From Chrysophaeum taylorii (taxonomy: Eukaryota > Sar > Pelagophyceae > Pelagomonadales > Pelagomonadaceae), in assembly GCA_029834535.1 (NCBI GenBank), contig JAQMWT010000664.1:124001-188000 (forward strand): 64,000 bases of DNA, given 5' to 3'. The notes beneath the pieces were generated by a model. That model was not told the origin of the DNA. It was given only the letters and a program-made list of their open reading frames with translations, and ran no database searches. The translations under genes and the position numbers were made by a program. This document shows, one piece after another, positions 10,410-20,797 of this stretch; position 1 is the stretch's first letter, and the number at the start of each line of letters is the position of its first letter.

Positions 10410-10778
10410 TGTGTGCGACACTGAAACATTTCATCTCTACAAGAGGTTCTTTTTTTCTCTCCGTATTACGCCTGGCTTTCCCTCTCTCCTTCCTTACCCT
10501 TCCGCAATTACTTATGACTATGAAGAACCCAGTCTGAAGCTCTTTTCCAACATGGAGTAGGCCTCCAGGTGCGTACCGTCGGGTACGGGGTTTTCTGTTT
10601 AATTAACAGAGACTTCGTTCCTCGTTGTCCGTGTAAACGCTTCTTTGGGACCTAATGTCCTTGAGGAGGTAGGGCCTAAATCCCTACCTTGCATGTGGCA
10701 AGCGGAATGGTCTGTACACGCCTAAAGACTGCACGCAGTCTCTACCATTATGTACCCGGAGAGGGTCAAATCTCTCCA
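10410..10778 (+). repeat. 3' LTR of the Gag-only element
   Basis: Direct repeat of 8027-8384 with TGTGTGCGACACTG start and CTCCA end. It is 12 bp from the terminus of the MULE copy that begins at 10791. Confidence 0.85.
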
Positions 10779-10804
10779 ACAAATTAGTAAGGGATCGGTC
10801 TACA

Positions 10805-11060
10805 AGTTTGGTAAATTTCTTTCAAGTTTGCTCGATTTGATGTATGTTTTAAGGAAAAAAAAATTCACAAGTTTGGTCACTTTCAATAGAAGTTTGATCA
10901 GTTAAGTTTGGTCACTCCTCCGAAGTTGTTTGCATTAAGTTTGATCAATCAACCCTTCAAGCTTGATTAATAATAACCTTCTTGTAAGTTTGGTCGACAA
11001 GTGTGGCTCCTCAAACTTCCACGGTAATAATAATTTTTCAAACTTAATGAGGCTTATTCA
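10805..11060. repeat. Left subterminal array of 'aagtttgRtcac' units (MULE copy 1)
   Basis: Around eight to ten units of the form 'aagtttggtcac' or 'aagtttgatca' occur at irregular spacing. In MULEs and other DNA transposons such arrays act as transposase-binding sites; that role is inferred here. Confidence 0.85.
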
Positions 11061-12029
11061 GGGGGCGCGTGAGCGGCGCTTTTGGTTTTGCGAAAATAAT
11101 GCTTTAAAAACGACAGAGCTAGGTGCTGCAGCTACGCAGAATCAATCTACCGTGGCGTTACGCGCGCGGCATTGGCATGTTGGCATGGGCACCCCCCCCC
11201 CATGACCGCCCGCCCGCCCGCCCGCCTTAGAGAAGGAGATCCATCTTAAGACAGCGCGGCGACGATACGCACAAGGAGAGCGGGCAGCGACGCGCGGCCT
11301 CGAGAGCAGATTTTTCCCACGGCTTGGCGTACTTAAGCTGGGCCCATTCTCGTACCTTTGGTCGTTCGTAGAAGCCACCCAAACCGCGATTCACCACGGT
11401 GCTGTGGTTGCCGTGGTCGTGCGTCATTCTTCAGCAACAACATGCAGAGACATCATGGGGGACACCAGACTTATTACATGGTCTGCGCGAGACGGACGGA
11501 TCACCCCATTCTGCATCCCAAAATCTTCTCTCCGAGAGGGAGAGCGTCTTTGATAATAATCGACTCGGGGTCGAGTTAAAACGCGAAACTCGACGACGAC
11601 CTCGAGAAGAAACTGCGCGAGCAACTTGCCCTTGGAGCACCCAAAGATTGTAGTTCCACACTTGTGCGGGACCGTACAGGACCACGTTGAGGCGTTCCTC
11701 ACCGTACCCGATCCGGAGTTAGTTAGTTGTCCAGCTTGATCGTGGGAAAACGGCAACGCGAGCACGTGCCGTTACGCCTGCGTAAACAACTCGCAAGACC
11801 GTAAGTGAATACCTCCTTATCCTCCTCCTCCTCGCGCATCTCGACGACAACCCCGCCCTGCCGCAAGATCTCCCGCTGCACCGTCGAGCACTGTACTACG
11901 AGAATTTAAGTCGGCAAATAATACAAAAGCTGCGGCGCGAAGGGATATCAAGACGTCGACAGCCTCGCTCCGGAAGAGATCGCTGACACCACCTCTGTAA
12001 TTCTAACCCAGTCATCATCATCAGTAGGA

Positions 12030-12240
12030 GCCTCAAATATGACAAGTTTGTTGTTCGAAATTTGATCACAGAAAGCCGCAAGTTTTTTTTGTGGCTTAAA
12101 TGCAAGTTTGATTACTCGAATTAAAGTTTGATCACAAGGCCGCAAGTTTGATTGATCATAAAGTTTGATCAATGATGTTACAAGTTTTTGGTCACACAGC
12201 CTCCTCCAAGTTTGACCATACACACGCATCAACAACATGC
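12030..12240. repeat. Internal array of 'aagtttgatcac' units (MULE copy 1)
   Basis: At least seven units such as 'caagtttgattgatcataa' and 'aagtttggtc'-like variants lie between the two coding remnants. The array corresponds to 24170-24385 in the long copy, where it lies in what looks like an intron of the transposase gene. Confidence 0.8.
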
Positions 12241-13211
12241 GAATACTCGCAGAACAACATCCTCAAACAAGGCCTGCGTAAGACAACGCTGATACCACGC
12301 TGTTTTTTTCGTCGCCGCCCAAGATTTTTCGGATGCGCCTTATTAGTTCGATGTTTATGATAGACTACAGCGGACGATCCCGGTTCGTCATGCCTTTAGC
12401 GGATGACACACATTGTTGCAGATGTCAATCAAACGCGTATGCCGAGAAAGAAGAGGCGCCCGACTTGCCCTCCATAAAAAGCCCTTGATGAGGACCGACA
12501 CGGCCTCGTGCTTCGCGCGATAGCTGAAACTTTTTTGTCGGGGTTCCGAGAGCAGGTGTGCCTATTAGCACTCGAACGACAGCGCTGTCGTCGTCGCGCT
12601 GTTGTTAACCATGTTGTTGTTGTACGCGCCGTCCGTCCGTCTAAAAACTTGCCTTCCATCTCCTACATCACAGATGCTGCTGCAAGTCGGCCTCGAGAAC
12701 ACACGTGCTGAAGTTGGCATCTTGGTTAGATCGAGAAAAGTGGACTACCCTCGTATTTTTTGCGCGCGCTGAGCTGCGACAGCGTACTCGGCGATCTCTC
12801 TCATAGTCGTTTACCACCACCTTCGTCTGGGCACGCACGCGACTTCTTGTTTTCATTTTTCTCGGCGTCGTGGTCAACCGACGTCGGCGTGGTGTTTAAC
12901 ACCAGCACCACGCGACCCGAGCGACGACGAAACCCCCGCATCGATACCGTCCTCCTCGTCGTTCGTTTCCAAGTCGAAGGACGCTCCGGAGTCACCACAG
13001 CGCGACGACACGAACAGAACCGCTGAAAAAAGCTTGATCACGGACGCGGGTTTTTTTTGTCGGCGAACCCTTATGTTTTTTGCTCTCTCTAACACAAGTA
13101 CAAGTTTAGTCAACCACAAGACACTGATTGACCAAAAAACGACCACAAATTTGTTGATTGAGGGTTTAGGGTGACCGAACTTTTTTGGTGGTTGGAAACT
13201 TGACTTTTTCC

Positions 13212-14855
13212 TTAATTTAATTCTTCCGAAAAGCAAACGACGTTTTCGCGTGCATATAATAATAGCAGAAAAAATGGACGGCTCATCGAACTCAAGCGGT
13301 CCCTCATCGAACCGACGCACCACCGAGCACGAGATCTTCGAGCAGTCACGCCCGCAGTTCCCGAAGTCCAGATATCCCCATCGTTCGCGTCGTCGAGACG
13401 GCAGTCTGACGACGAGCGATCTATAGCCACAGCGCCAAGACACGCGTCTACATCCTTCTCTTTCCCCCGTCTCCTCCTCATTCAGCAGCAGACCATTTCG
13501 TGACCTCTCCTCCGCCGTCGTCGCACATTTTATTTTTTTCCGAGATTTTGTCTGCAGAATATAAAAAAAGAGGAAACGATATTATATTTTTGCCAATATA
13601 AAAACAGAGCGATCAATCAATTTCGAGGAAGTCGAATTTTCCAGGAGTGGTTGATCTAGATTGAGTGGAGCGTTGTTTTATGGTTCGTACGACGGAGTTA
13701 GTAAGCGTCACCCCGCGTTGTTGAAATCGTTGCACAAGACAGCGATGGAGCTGTGAGTTCACGTTGATTGGCGGCACACGACCAGTTGTTTCTTTTTCTC
13801 GACGTGCCGCTTAAAAAAAAAAAATGAAGCGTACTCCTCCTCAGATCGACCGAAGAGTTGGTCGTAGTAGTAACAATGTGAAATTTTTTGCGTGTGGATG
13901 GTCTTGGAGAGATGCAAGCAAGTAACTTGTATGCTTCAGTGTCTGACCTGAAATTTTCACAAGAACAGCAAGGCAGCAGCACGCTTGTTTTTTGGGATAA
14001 TGATGTTGTTGTTGTTCGAGGCAGAGTCAGAGAGTTTCGTTTTATACCCCCTGGCGTGCGATTGGCGCTTGAAGTGAGCTATATGCATGTCGGAGGTATT
14101 TGCCAACTCCACGGCGCAAAAGAAAATCGTTTGTTTTTGTTCAACTCGATAGGAGTGTTTGGTTTGGCGGCGGCGCATTATCTTTGTGCGAGATGAGCTA
14201 GGCGTCCATCATGGCTTCGGCGTCTGTTGTGTAGAGCCAGAGGCTGTAAGTGTACGCTGACAAGTGTCCTCGAGTGGTCACACTGGTAGAAAGAAGTCTG
14301 CGAGTTCAAGTTGTCCACCACGTATGGAGTTTGTCTGCTGCGCCCGCGAGCACGCACGCGGGGACTACAGGGGACAAAGGTTGTGTTGACATCCGGTGAG
14401 GTCTAGCTTGAAGAAGAAGAAGAGCTGTTTCTCACGGGTGTTGCACAGGTCTGGTTTTGTGCCTTCAAGTGGAGAGAACTCGGACACGCTTGGAGTAGAC
14501 GAGTGCGCGCGGGGCTGCGGCAACGTCTGCGCGATCATATCATTTGATGAACACGCAAAGAGAAGTGAGTCTTGTGAATTAATTGCTTGTGTGATGATGA
14601 TGCAGAGTTCACCCCCTCGAGTCGAGTCGAGTCGAATTTGTTGGGAGCGACTCCTCTTACGCGGTCTCTTTGGGGGGTCGCATTTCATATCGATGACGAT
14701 GTTTGGGTTTTTAGCATATACCAGACTCCAGTTCGAGGGGTCGAGTCTGGGGAGTTACGTTCGAGGCAGTTAGGGCGTCGAACTTCCTCGAGTACGGAAC
14801 ATGGACATTTACGGCATCAAAGCTGGGTGTTGTTACCCGGGAGGCGGGTGTTGCG
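13212..14855. other. Intergenic, no recognised gene
   Basis: This is a mixed-composition stretch with several short frames on both strands, none with a recognisable family. AT-rich sequence occurs at 13540-13700. A tRNA-like look around 14270-14325 ('actggtagaaagaagtctgcgag') does not fold as a tRNA. Confidence 0.5.
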
Positions 14856-14869
14856 GTGAGTGAGTATGG

Positions 14870-16290
14870 CCGCAGAATTTATCATATCTTCCCCAGCACC
14901 CGCTGCTCCCGACTTTGTAATAATGGCCGACAACGCTGACGAGATCCAGCCAGCATGGCGTCGACCACTTCGGCCTTGGCGCCGTCGACTTGCTCGATTG
15001 CTTTGTACACACACACGACCAGGCCCAACAACAAGAAACGGAGCCTCTTCGACAAGACCAAGCGGGGGCATAGGTGCGAATTGGGGTGCCATGTCCTTCA
15101 CGAACTCTGCAGGTTCAGCGACATGAAGGCCCAGCTTGAGCAAATTAGCGTCGTCGTCGTCGTCGTCACGATCGGCTGCGGTCTGTCTCGACAAGGTCCT
15201 CCTGCGTCGTCGCTTCGCGGACGAGTGGATCGAGAAGTGCCCCGCATTCACATCCAAGTCTCTGGTGCTCGTAGAGTACGGTCTGGCGAAGTATGAGAAA
15301 AAAAAAAGTGCCGCCTGGATCAACCAGAACGGATGCGCTCCCGGTACGCCGCGCGACAACAACAACGGCAACGACGAATCCTGCAACACACACCTCATCA
15401 AGGAGGATGGCACTGCCCGCGAGGTCGTCGGCGTAGTAGGTTCTTCCAGCCTGGAGAAGCATCGTCCGGTACCTCGAGACTCGGAGGAGCCAAAACGATG
15501 CCTATTTTATTGCTCAGCACCCACAGATAGATCAACGGCAGGGATTTTGAAGGAGGCGCAGGAGTACGTACATTCACTCTGGCAAAAGCTCATGATGGCG
15601 ATTTTTCCTCAAGAAAGTCAAGTCCGACACCTTCGTCTTATACTCTCTCGTCGTCGTCGTCCGGACGCGAAGCAGCAGTCATCAAGGGCACTTTTTTTTT
15701 TTTTCTGTCAAGGCGGCCAAGAGCGAGCAGACCCTTCGATTTCTGCGTGACTTTCGTCGCAGAAAACGGCGGCTTGTCTCGCACCACCCTGGACGAGAAG
15801 TCCCTGGACACACGAGGCTCTGAGCATCGTCGGAGCGGCCCACGTCCTCAAACTCAGGCTGGACCCGGGGAACATCAATCGCATACACACGTTCTACACT
15901 CGTGCAGCTGCCGTGCAAAAAGTTCTGGCACTATTACAAGATCAAGCACGCTCTCGCAATCCGCCTCAAGCACGCTCAAGTCCCGGCGGAAAAACACGAT
16001 TATCCTCTACCCTTCCGCGAGCGGGGCCGTGGTCGGGGTGCCAAAGCGCACGGCGCAGAGGCGCCGTTGAGCGCGAAGAAGTCTGCTCGACATCGCGGGA
16101 CATCGCGGCCGCAACTAAGCGCGCTACCATTCCAGGCTCGGCTGCCACCCCACCCCACCCTCCGTGCGCGTGCCCACACACCACACCAAAAGCTTCAAGC
16201 AGCCGCACCGCCACCACTGTGCGCGTCCCCGTATCTAAGAGCGGTTTCAAGCAGGTTTACCCTGAGACCTCGCGACGGCTAGAGACAGGC
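14870..16290 (+). pseudogene. MULE family 2 transposase remnant, copy F
   Basis: The plus strand carries, in order and over several frames, the second half of a MULE transposase. 'DFVIMADNADEIQPA' (about 14910-14955) contains the second catalytic aspartate. 'LDKVLLRRRFADEWIEKCP' is at about 15190-15245. 'GTPRDNNNGNDESCN' (about 15345-15390) contains the TNN-E-N block with the catalytic glutamate. A SWIM-like finger 'CKKFWHYYKIKHALAIRLKH' lies at about 15910-15970. In this copy the CxH half of the SWIM finger reads IKH instead of CKH. The first catalytic domain part is missing. The copies at 35.2-36.7 and 58.0-59.5 kb share the C-terminal half. Several frame changes make it a pseudogene. Its termini are not obvious. 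Confidence 0.65.
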
Positions 16291-16299
16291 GCGTAGGTG

Positions 16300-17290
16300 C
16301 GCGGCCAGGAACCCCATGTCTTGAAATTAATTTAAGCGGTGGGGGTCGAAAACTTTATCGCTTTGGGGTCGCGACCCCCCAGTATCTCGTTGTCCTCCCC
16401 CGAAAGCGAAGTCTTGCCGTCAATATTGATCCGCAACTCGTCTAGGTCGCCACGTACGTTCCTCGAGATTCGCGACACAGTAAGTCGACGGCCGGTTCGC
16501 GATCCATTCGGGCTACACACATGCTCCGGCGCTCTCCGGCCCTGATGTCGCGTCGCGCGCCTTGGATGTGTGGCAGTCTATGCGCTACGTTGCTGGCGAC
16601 GGCGGTAGATGTCGGAGCTTCCTCCAGAGGGCCTTCGATGGTGGCGAAACTCGAGTTTGGCGCCTCGAGTGAAGTATTACCACTTCGCCATTCCATTCAA
16701 GAAGGAGCGTTGTTAATGGAGAGCACCGCCGTACCTGGACGCTTCCGGGAATTGTCGTAACCAGAAGTTTACTTTTACCCTAGGAGTCAGATTTGCAAAC
16801 ACCAATCCCTTGGTCAACTTGCTTGCTTGTCCCCCGCTTCAGAAACCTACACCCGGGAGCTCTTTAGTTAGCATCGATGCGCACGCCCTTGCCGGCGGCG
16901 ATCGCGCCTACAAAAAAGCGGGGGCAGGAACGTCCGCATTCATTGCTCGCTCTTCTTTGCTTCGTGCCCGCCGCTATCATCTCGAGAGTTCCGAGCCCTT
17001 CGATGCTGGTCCTTTGCTGCTTATTATTCACCACCTCGACGACAAAGTCAATTGTCGATACCACAAATAGGGAATGCTTAATTAACCCCGGCTCAAAATG
17101 TCGGCATTACGCGACATGCCACGGCGCCTTCAATTTGTTATTATAATTATCGCAACCATCATTTAGGCTCGAGGAGCCGCCGGGAGAATGAACAAACGCG
17201 GAAGGGAAGGAGTTGAAAACGATTCCTTGGAAAGGAGATGAAAACGAATCTATGGACTGGAGATGAAAACGAATCTTTGGAAGGAAAAAT
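16300..17290. other. Spacer downstream of the RAP gene
   Basis: No recognised gene. Short frames on the minus strand at 16332-16696 ('DLDELRINIDGKTSLSGEDN') show no family I know. At about 17190-17285 a unit close to 'ggagatgaaaacgaatct' is repeated about three times, just beyond the RAP gene's stop codon, probably in its 3' untranslated region. Confidence 0.45.
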
Positions 17291-17295
17291 CGATA

Positions 17296-20200
17296 TTATT
17301 GCGCTGGTGCTGATAGCTTTGTTTGCAGCCTGCAACCCCGGAGATAAGAGTCCTGTTCTTGCTCGGTGTCGAGGGCCTCCCACTCAAAGAACGAAACGTG
17401 GGCTACGTCCCAGCCAAGCCGCCGTAGCAGTCGGGACTTGAAGCGCGTAGACCCGTTCTCAACCCTCGATCTCTTGAGGTAGTGGTATGGCCCATCGACT
17501 TCGACCGCGCGCTTGGCGTCAGGTTGAGCCATGTCAAGCGACAATCCCTCTTCGGTCACGTGCTCGAAGACGTGTACCCAGCCAACTCGGTCCAAAGCGG
17601 TCGCAACGTCGCGTTGGAGCTGGGACGGTGTTGGGTCCCGGCGTTGATACGCAACCTGAAGCATCTCCTGGTAATTTGACAGCGGCGAGCTCTGGTCGGG
17701 CCACTCGAGGCGAAAGTGCAACGAAGCAAGGTGGAGCTGCGACAGTCCACGATCATCGAGGGCGCCGAGATCAGTGACAGCGAAGTAAGCGAGCTCGGTG
17801 AAAACCTCGGGGTCCTTTTTCCAGTCGATGCAGGCAAATGCCCACGCTGTGTTGGCAAGATTCTGAGGATTGAATTCGCCCAGCCGTGACCGGGCTGCCA
17901 AGGCAATCGCGTCAAAAAGCTCAGGTGCCTCGATGCCCGCCGTCGCGAAGGCCCATGCCGTGTTGGCGAGGTTCTGCGGATTGAACTCGCCAAGCCGCGA
18001 TGAAGCCGTGCCGGCGATCGCCGCGAAGAACTCGGGTGCCTCGATGCGCGCCGTCGCGAAGGCCCACGCCGTGTTGGCGAGCTCCTGAGGATCGAATTCG
18101 CCCAGCCGTGTCCGGGCTGCCAAGGCAATTGCGTCAAAAAGCTCAGGTGCCTCGATGCCCGACGTCGCGAAGGCCCACGCCGTGTTCGCGAGCGCCTGCG
18201 GATTGAACTCGCCGAGACGAGACGAAGCCGCGCTGGCAATCGCCGCGAAAAGCTTAGGTGCCTCGATGCGCGCCGTCGCGAAGGCCCACGCCGTGTTCGC
18301 GAGCGCCTGCGGATTGAACTCGCCAAGCCGAGATGAAGCCGCGCCGGTGATCGCCGCAAAGAGCTCGGGTGACTCGATGCCCGCCGTCGCGAAGGCCCAC
18401 GCCGTGTTGGCGACGTCCTGCGGATTGAACTCGCCAAGCCGAGATGAAGCCGCGCCGGCGATCGCCGCGAAAAGTTGAGGTGCCTCCATCCCCGCCGTCG
18501 CGAAGGCCCAAGCCATGTTGGCAAGCGCCTGCGGATTGAACTCGCCAAGCCGCGATGAAGCCTCGCCGGAGATTGCCGCGAAAAGTTCGGGTGCTTCGAT
18601 GCGCGCCGTCGCGAAGGCCCACGCCGTGTTGGCGAGGTTCTGCGGATTGAACTCGTCGAGACGATATGAAGCCGCGTCGGAGATCGCCGCGAAGAGCTCA
18701 GGTGCCTCGATGCGCGCCGTCGCGAAGGCCCACACCGTGTTGGCGAGGTTCTGCGGACTGAACTCGCCAAGCCGTGATGAAGCCGCGCCGGCGATCGCCG
18801 CGAAGAGCTCAGGTGCCTCGATGCGCGCCGTCGCCAAGGCCCACGCCATGTTGGCAAGCGCCTGCGGATTGAACTCGCCAAGCCGAGATGAAGCCGCGCC
18901 GGCAATCGCCGCGAAAAGCTCAGGTGCCTCGATGCGCGCCGTCGCGAAGGCCCACGCCGTGTTGGCGACGTCCTGCGGATTGAACTCGCCGAGACGAGAT
19001 GAAGCCGCGCGGGAGATCGCCTCGAAGAGCTCAGGTGCCTCGATGCGCGCCGTCGCGAAGGCCCACGCTGTGTTGGCAAGCCCCTGAGGACCGAACTCGC
19101 CAAGCCGCGATGAAGCCGCGCCGGCGATCGCCGCGAAGTGCTCAGGTGCCTCGATGCGCGCCGTCGCCAAGGCCCACGCCATGTTGGCAAGTGCCTGCGG
19201 ATTGAACTCGCCAAGCCGCGATGAAGCCGCGCCGGCGATTGCCGCGAAGAGGTCGGGTGCTTCGATGCGCGCTGTCGCGAAGGCCCACGCCGTGTTTGCG
19301 AGCTCCTGCGGATTGAACTCGCCAAGCCGCGATGAAGCCGCGCCGGCGATCGCCGCGAAGAGCTCAGGTGCCTCGACGCGCGCCGTCGCGAAGGCCCACG
19401 CCGTGTTTGCGAGCTCCTGCGGATTGAACTCGCCAAGCCGCGATGAAGCCGCGCCGGCGATCGCCGCGAAGAGCTCGGGTACCTTGATGCGCGCCGTCGC
19501 GAAGGCCCACGCCGTGTTGGCGAGCGCTCGCGCGCCGAACTCTTGAATGCGCTGCCGACAAGCGTCTGCGAGGGCTGTCACGCGACGATCGCGTTGCACG
19601 TCGCGGTTTCGGCCTCTAGACAGTTTTGCGACACGGTGTGCGGCAGTCGCCAAGTTGCGAGCGTCGAAATTTTCCCCTTGGACCGCAACGAGTGAGAGAA
19701 TCGTTTCGGGAGTCGCACCGCGGCCTGTCATCTGCTTCCCCCATTGAATTTGTTGCCATAGCGGTGCCTGGGAACTGCTGGCTAGCGTGTGGCTCGAGGG
19801 AGTGTCGGCGCCGCGACCTTCGGAGTAGCGGCCATGCCCAGAGCGCTGAGGCTCACCCGCTTGTCGTCGCGCCGGCGACTGAGAACGGCGCCAGTCTCTC
19901 TGACCATCGTCGCGCCGCCAGTGGTCGTGCGTGCCAGGTCGTCTTCGCCTTGGCGACCGAGAACACAGGTGCGGGGAGCCTCGACCGTCATAGTCCTCGC
20001 GGCGGCTCCACTGGTTGTTGTTTCCTGCGTGGTCGGGGATTCGTCGTCGTCGTCGCATCGGCGAACGGTCCCGATTTGGACCGCGCCGCCGGTCGTCTCG
20101 CCCTCCACCAGCAGCTTCGTGAGGCCACGACGACGACGGCTTTGGGCGCCTTTTTTGGTGGCGCTCGTAGTAGGTTGATGGCGAGTCGGCGCGTCGCCTC

Positions 20201-20373
20201 CTGAGTAGTGGTGACGGCGGCCGCCCGTCCCATCCTCGTCGAGGACGGGCATCATCGCAGCGCCGAGGGTCGGTCATCCGTCGACCACGAGGTGATGGTT
20301 CGTCGACGTGTCTGTTCTTCCGATCGTCGTCGTCGTGGCGCCTTTTTTTTCCATGCACGCCCTCCATCATCAT
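17296..20373 (-). CDS. Octotricopeptide-like repeat protein with C-terminal RAP domain
   Basis: An unbroken 1025-codon gene. Residues 1 to about 200 are rich in Arg, Asp and Ser-Pro (RRRR, RSPM, SRSP motifs), like an RS or low-complexity RNA-binding extension. Residues about 283-840 hold 15 tandem repeats of 37 residues with consensus LANTAWAFATARIEAPELF followed by AAIAGAASSRLGEFNPQ, plus a divergent sixteenth. The last 80 residues, with 'VDGPYHYL' and 'LLRRLGWDVAHVSFFEWEAL', fit a RAP domain. Proteins with this helical-repeat plus RAP layout bind organelle RNA and control its processing or translation in algae and apicomplexan relatives. A plastid or mitochondrial destination is inferred, although the N-terminus is very basic and not a textbook transit peptide. 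The 111-bp DNA unit is strongly conserved between repeats, which points to recent expansion or gene conversion. The start is the first ATG of an ATGATGATG triplet at 20373. It lies between two transposons and is one of the few intact host genes here. Confidence 0.85.
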   Translation of the reverse strand: MMMEGVHGKKRRHDDDDRKNRHVDEPSPRGRRMTDPRRCDDARPRRGWDGRPPSPLLRRRRADSPSTYYERHQKRRPKPSSSWPHEAAGGGRDDRRRGPNRDRSPMRRRRRIPDHAGNNNQWSRREDYDGRGSPHLCSRSPRRRRPGTHDHWRRDDGQRDWRRSQSPARRQAGEPQRSGHGRYSEGRGADTPSSHTLASSSQAPLWQQIQWGKQMTGRGATPETILSLVAVQGENFDARNLATAAHRVAKLSRGRNRDVQRDRRVTALADACRQRIQEFGARALANTAWAFATARIKVPELFAAIAGAASSRLGEFNPQELANTAWAFATARVEAPELFAAIAGAASSRLGEFNPQELANTAWAFATARIEAPDLFAAIAGAASSRLGEFNPQALANMAWALATARIEAPEHFAAIAGAASSRLGEFGPQGLANTAWAFATARIEAPELFEAISRAASSRLGEFNPQDVANTAWAFATARIEAPELFAAIAGAASSRLGEFNPQALANMAWALATARIEAPELFAAIAGAASSRLGEFSPQNLANTVWAFATARIEAPELFAAISDAASYRLDEFNPQNLANTAWAFATARIEAPELFAAISGEASSRLGEFNPQALANMAWAFATAGMEAPQLFAAIAGAASSRLGEFNPQDVANTAWAFATAGIESPELFAAITGAASSRLGEFNPQALANTAWAFATARIEAPKLFAAIASAASSRLGEFNPQALANTAWAFATSGIEAPELFDAIALAARTRLGEFDPQELANTAWAFATARIEAPEFFAAIAGTASSRLGEFNPQNLANTAWAFATAGIEAPELFDAIALAARSRLGEFNPQNLANTAWAFACIDWKKDPEVFTELAYFAVTDLGALDDRGLSQLHLASLHFRLEWPDQSSPLSNYQEMLQVAYQRRDPTPSQLQRDVATALDRVGWVHVFEHVTEEGLSLDMAQPDAKRAVEVDGPYHYLKRSRVENGSTRFKSRLLRRLGWDVAHVSFFEWEALDTEQEQDSYLRGCRLQTKLSAPAQ
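17860..19535. repeat. 111-bp tandem repeat array inside the RAP gene
   Basis: Fifteen units of 111 bp encode the 37-residue repeats. Units such as those around 19200-19480 are almost identical at DNA level, whereas the outer ones diverge. Because the unit length is a multiple of three and GC-rich, additional long frames stay open on both strands; they are by-products of the repeat. Confidence 0.9.
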
Positions 20374-20464
20374 AAAAAGCTCTGTCTGCTGGGGTCCGTT
20401 ACGAATAAGACCGTTGAGGGCGCCTAATGTTCGTCCGAGGGGATCTTAATAATAGGGATCCGTC

Positions 20465-20720
20465 AAGTTTGGTCAAAAAGTTTGGTGAATTTCTCTCATG
20501 TTTGCTCGATTTTGATGTATGATTAAGGAAAAACTCACATGTGTGGTCACTTTCCATAGAAGTTAGGTCAGTTAAGTTTGGTCACTCCTCCGAAGTTGCA
20601 TTAAGTTTGATCAATCAACCCTTCAAGTTTGACTAATTTCCTTGTAAGTTTGGTCAACAAGTTTGATCACTACTCCTCAAACTTCCACAGTATTGACCAA
20701 ACTTCGGCTTTTTAAATCAA
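20465..20720. repeat. Left subterminal array of the long MULE copy
   Basis: Roughly nine 'aagtttggtcac' or 'aagtttgatcaa' units, aligned with the left arrays of copies 1 and 3. Confidence 0.85.
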
Positions 20721-20797
20721 ACTTAAGGAGGCTTTTGGGGGCGCGTGAGCGCGCTTTGGTGCGAAAATGCTTTTAAAACGAAAGCTAGGTGCTGCAG

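Larger units (their letters stand above)
8027..10778 (+). mobile_element. Gag-only LTR retrotransposon
   Basis: Two direct repeats of 358 and 369 bp (8027-8384 and 10410-10778) bound a 2.0-kb interior. Each starts TGTGTGCGACACTG and ends CTCCA, the TG...CA ends usual for LTRs. A primer-binding site follows the first LTR by one base. The interior encodes one capsid-like protein in three frames and nothing resembling protease, integrase, reverse transcriptase or RNase H. The element is visibly more AT-rich than its surroundings, which suggests a different origin or mutational history. I find no matching target duplication next to the LTRs. Without enzymes it must depend on a relative elsewhere, as other Gag-only (TR-GAG) elements do. 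Confidence 0.85.
10791..13211 (-). mobile_element. MULE family 1, internally deleted copy 1
   Basis: The left end 'gggatcggtctacaag' and right end 'cttgactttttcc' match the ends of the copies at 20455-25336 and 60096-62315. Subterminal arrays of 'aagtttggtcac'-type units lie at 10810-11060 and 13085-13200, with a third array inside at 12040-12235. Two coding remnants (minus) flank the internal array. One, at 12430-12995, is the N-terminal part of the transposase, with 'DSGASFDLETNDEED' near 12950. The other, at about 11140-11760, is the family's second conserved block, with 'VREWAQLKYAKPWEK'. The roughly 3-kb catalytic core present in the long copy is missing, so this is a non-autonomous derivative. 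Compared with copy 3 (60096) it is very similar throughout, suggesting both descend from one deleted progenitor. Confidence 0.8.

Noticed and set aside
10805-11060. Satellite or CRISPR array of 'aagtttggtcac'
   Set aside because: Irregular spacing and association with the termini of three MULE copies identify it as a subterminal transposon array.
14265-14330. tRNA-like 'actggtagaaagaagtctgcgagttcaag'-type segment
   Set aside because: No cloverleaf can be formed and no acceptor stem is present.
17556-19546. Long alternative open frames on both strands inside the RAP gene (one of 626 codons on the minus strand)
   Set aside because: They are by-products of a GC-rich 111-bp tandem repeat whose length is a multiple of three. 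They encode Arg/Ser or Ala/Ser monotony, while the 1025-codon frame has real repeat and RAP domains.
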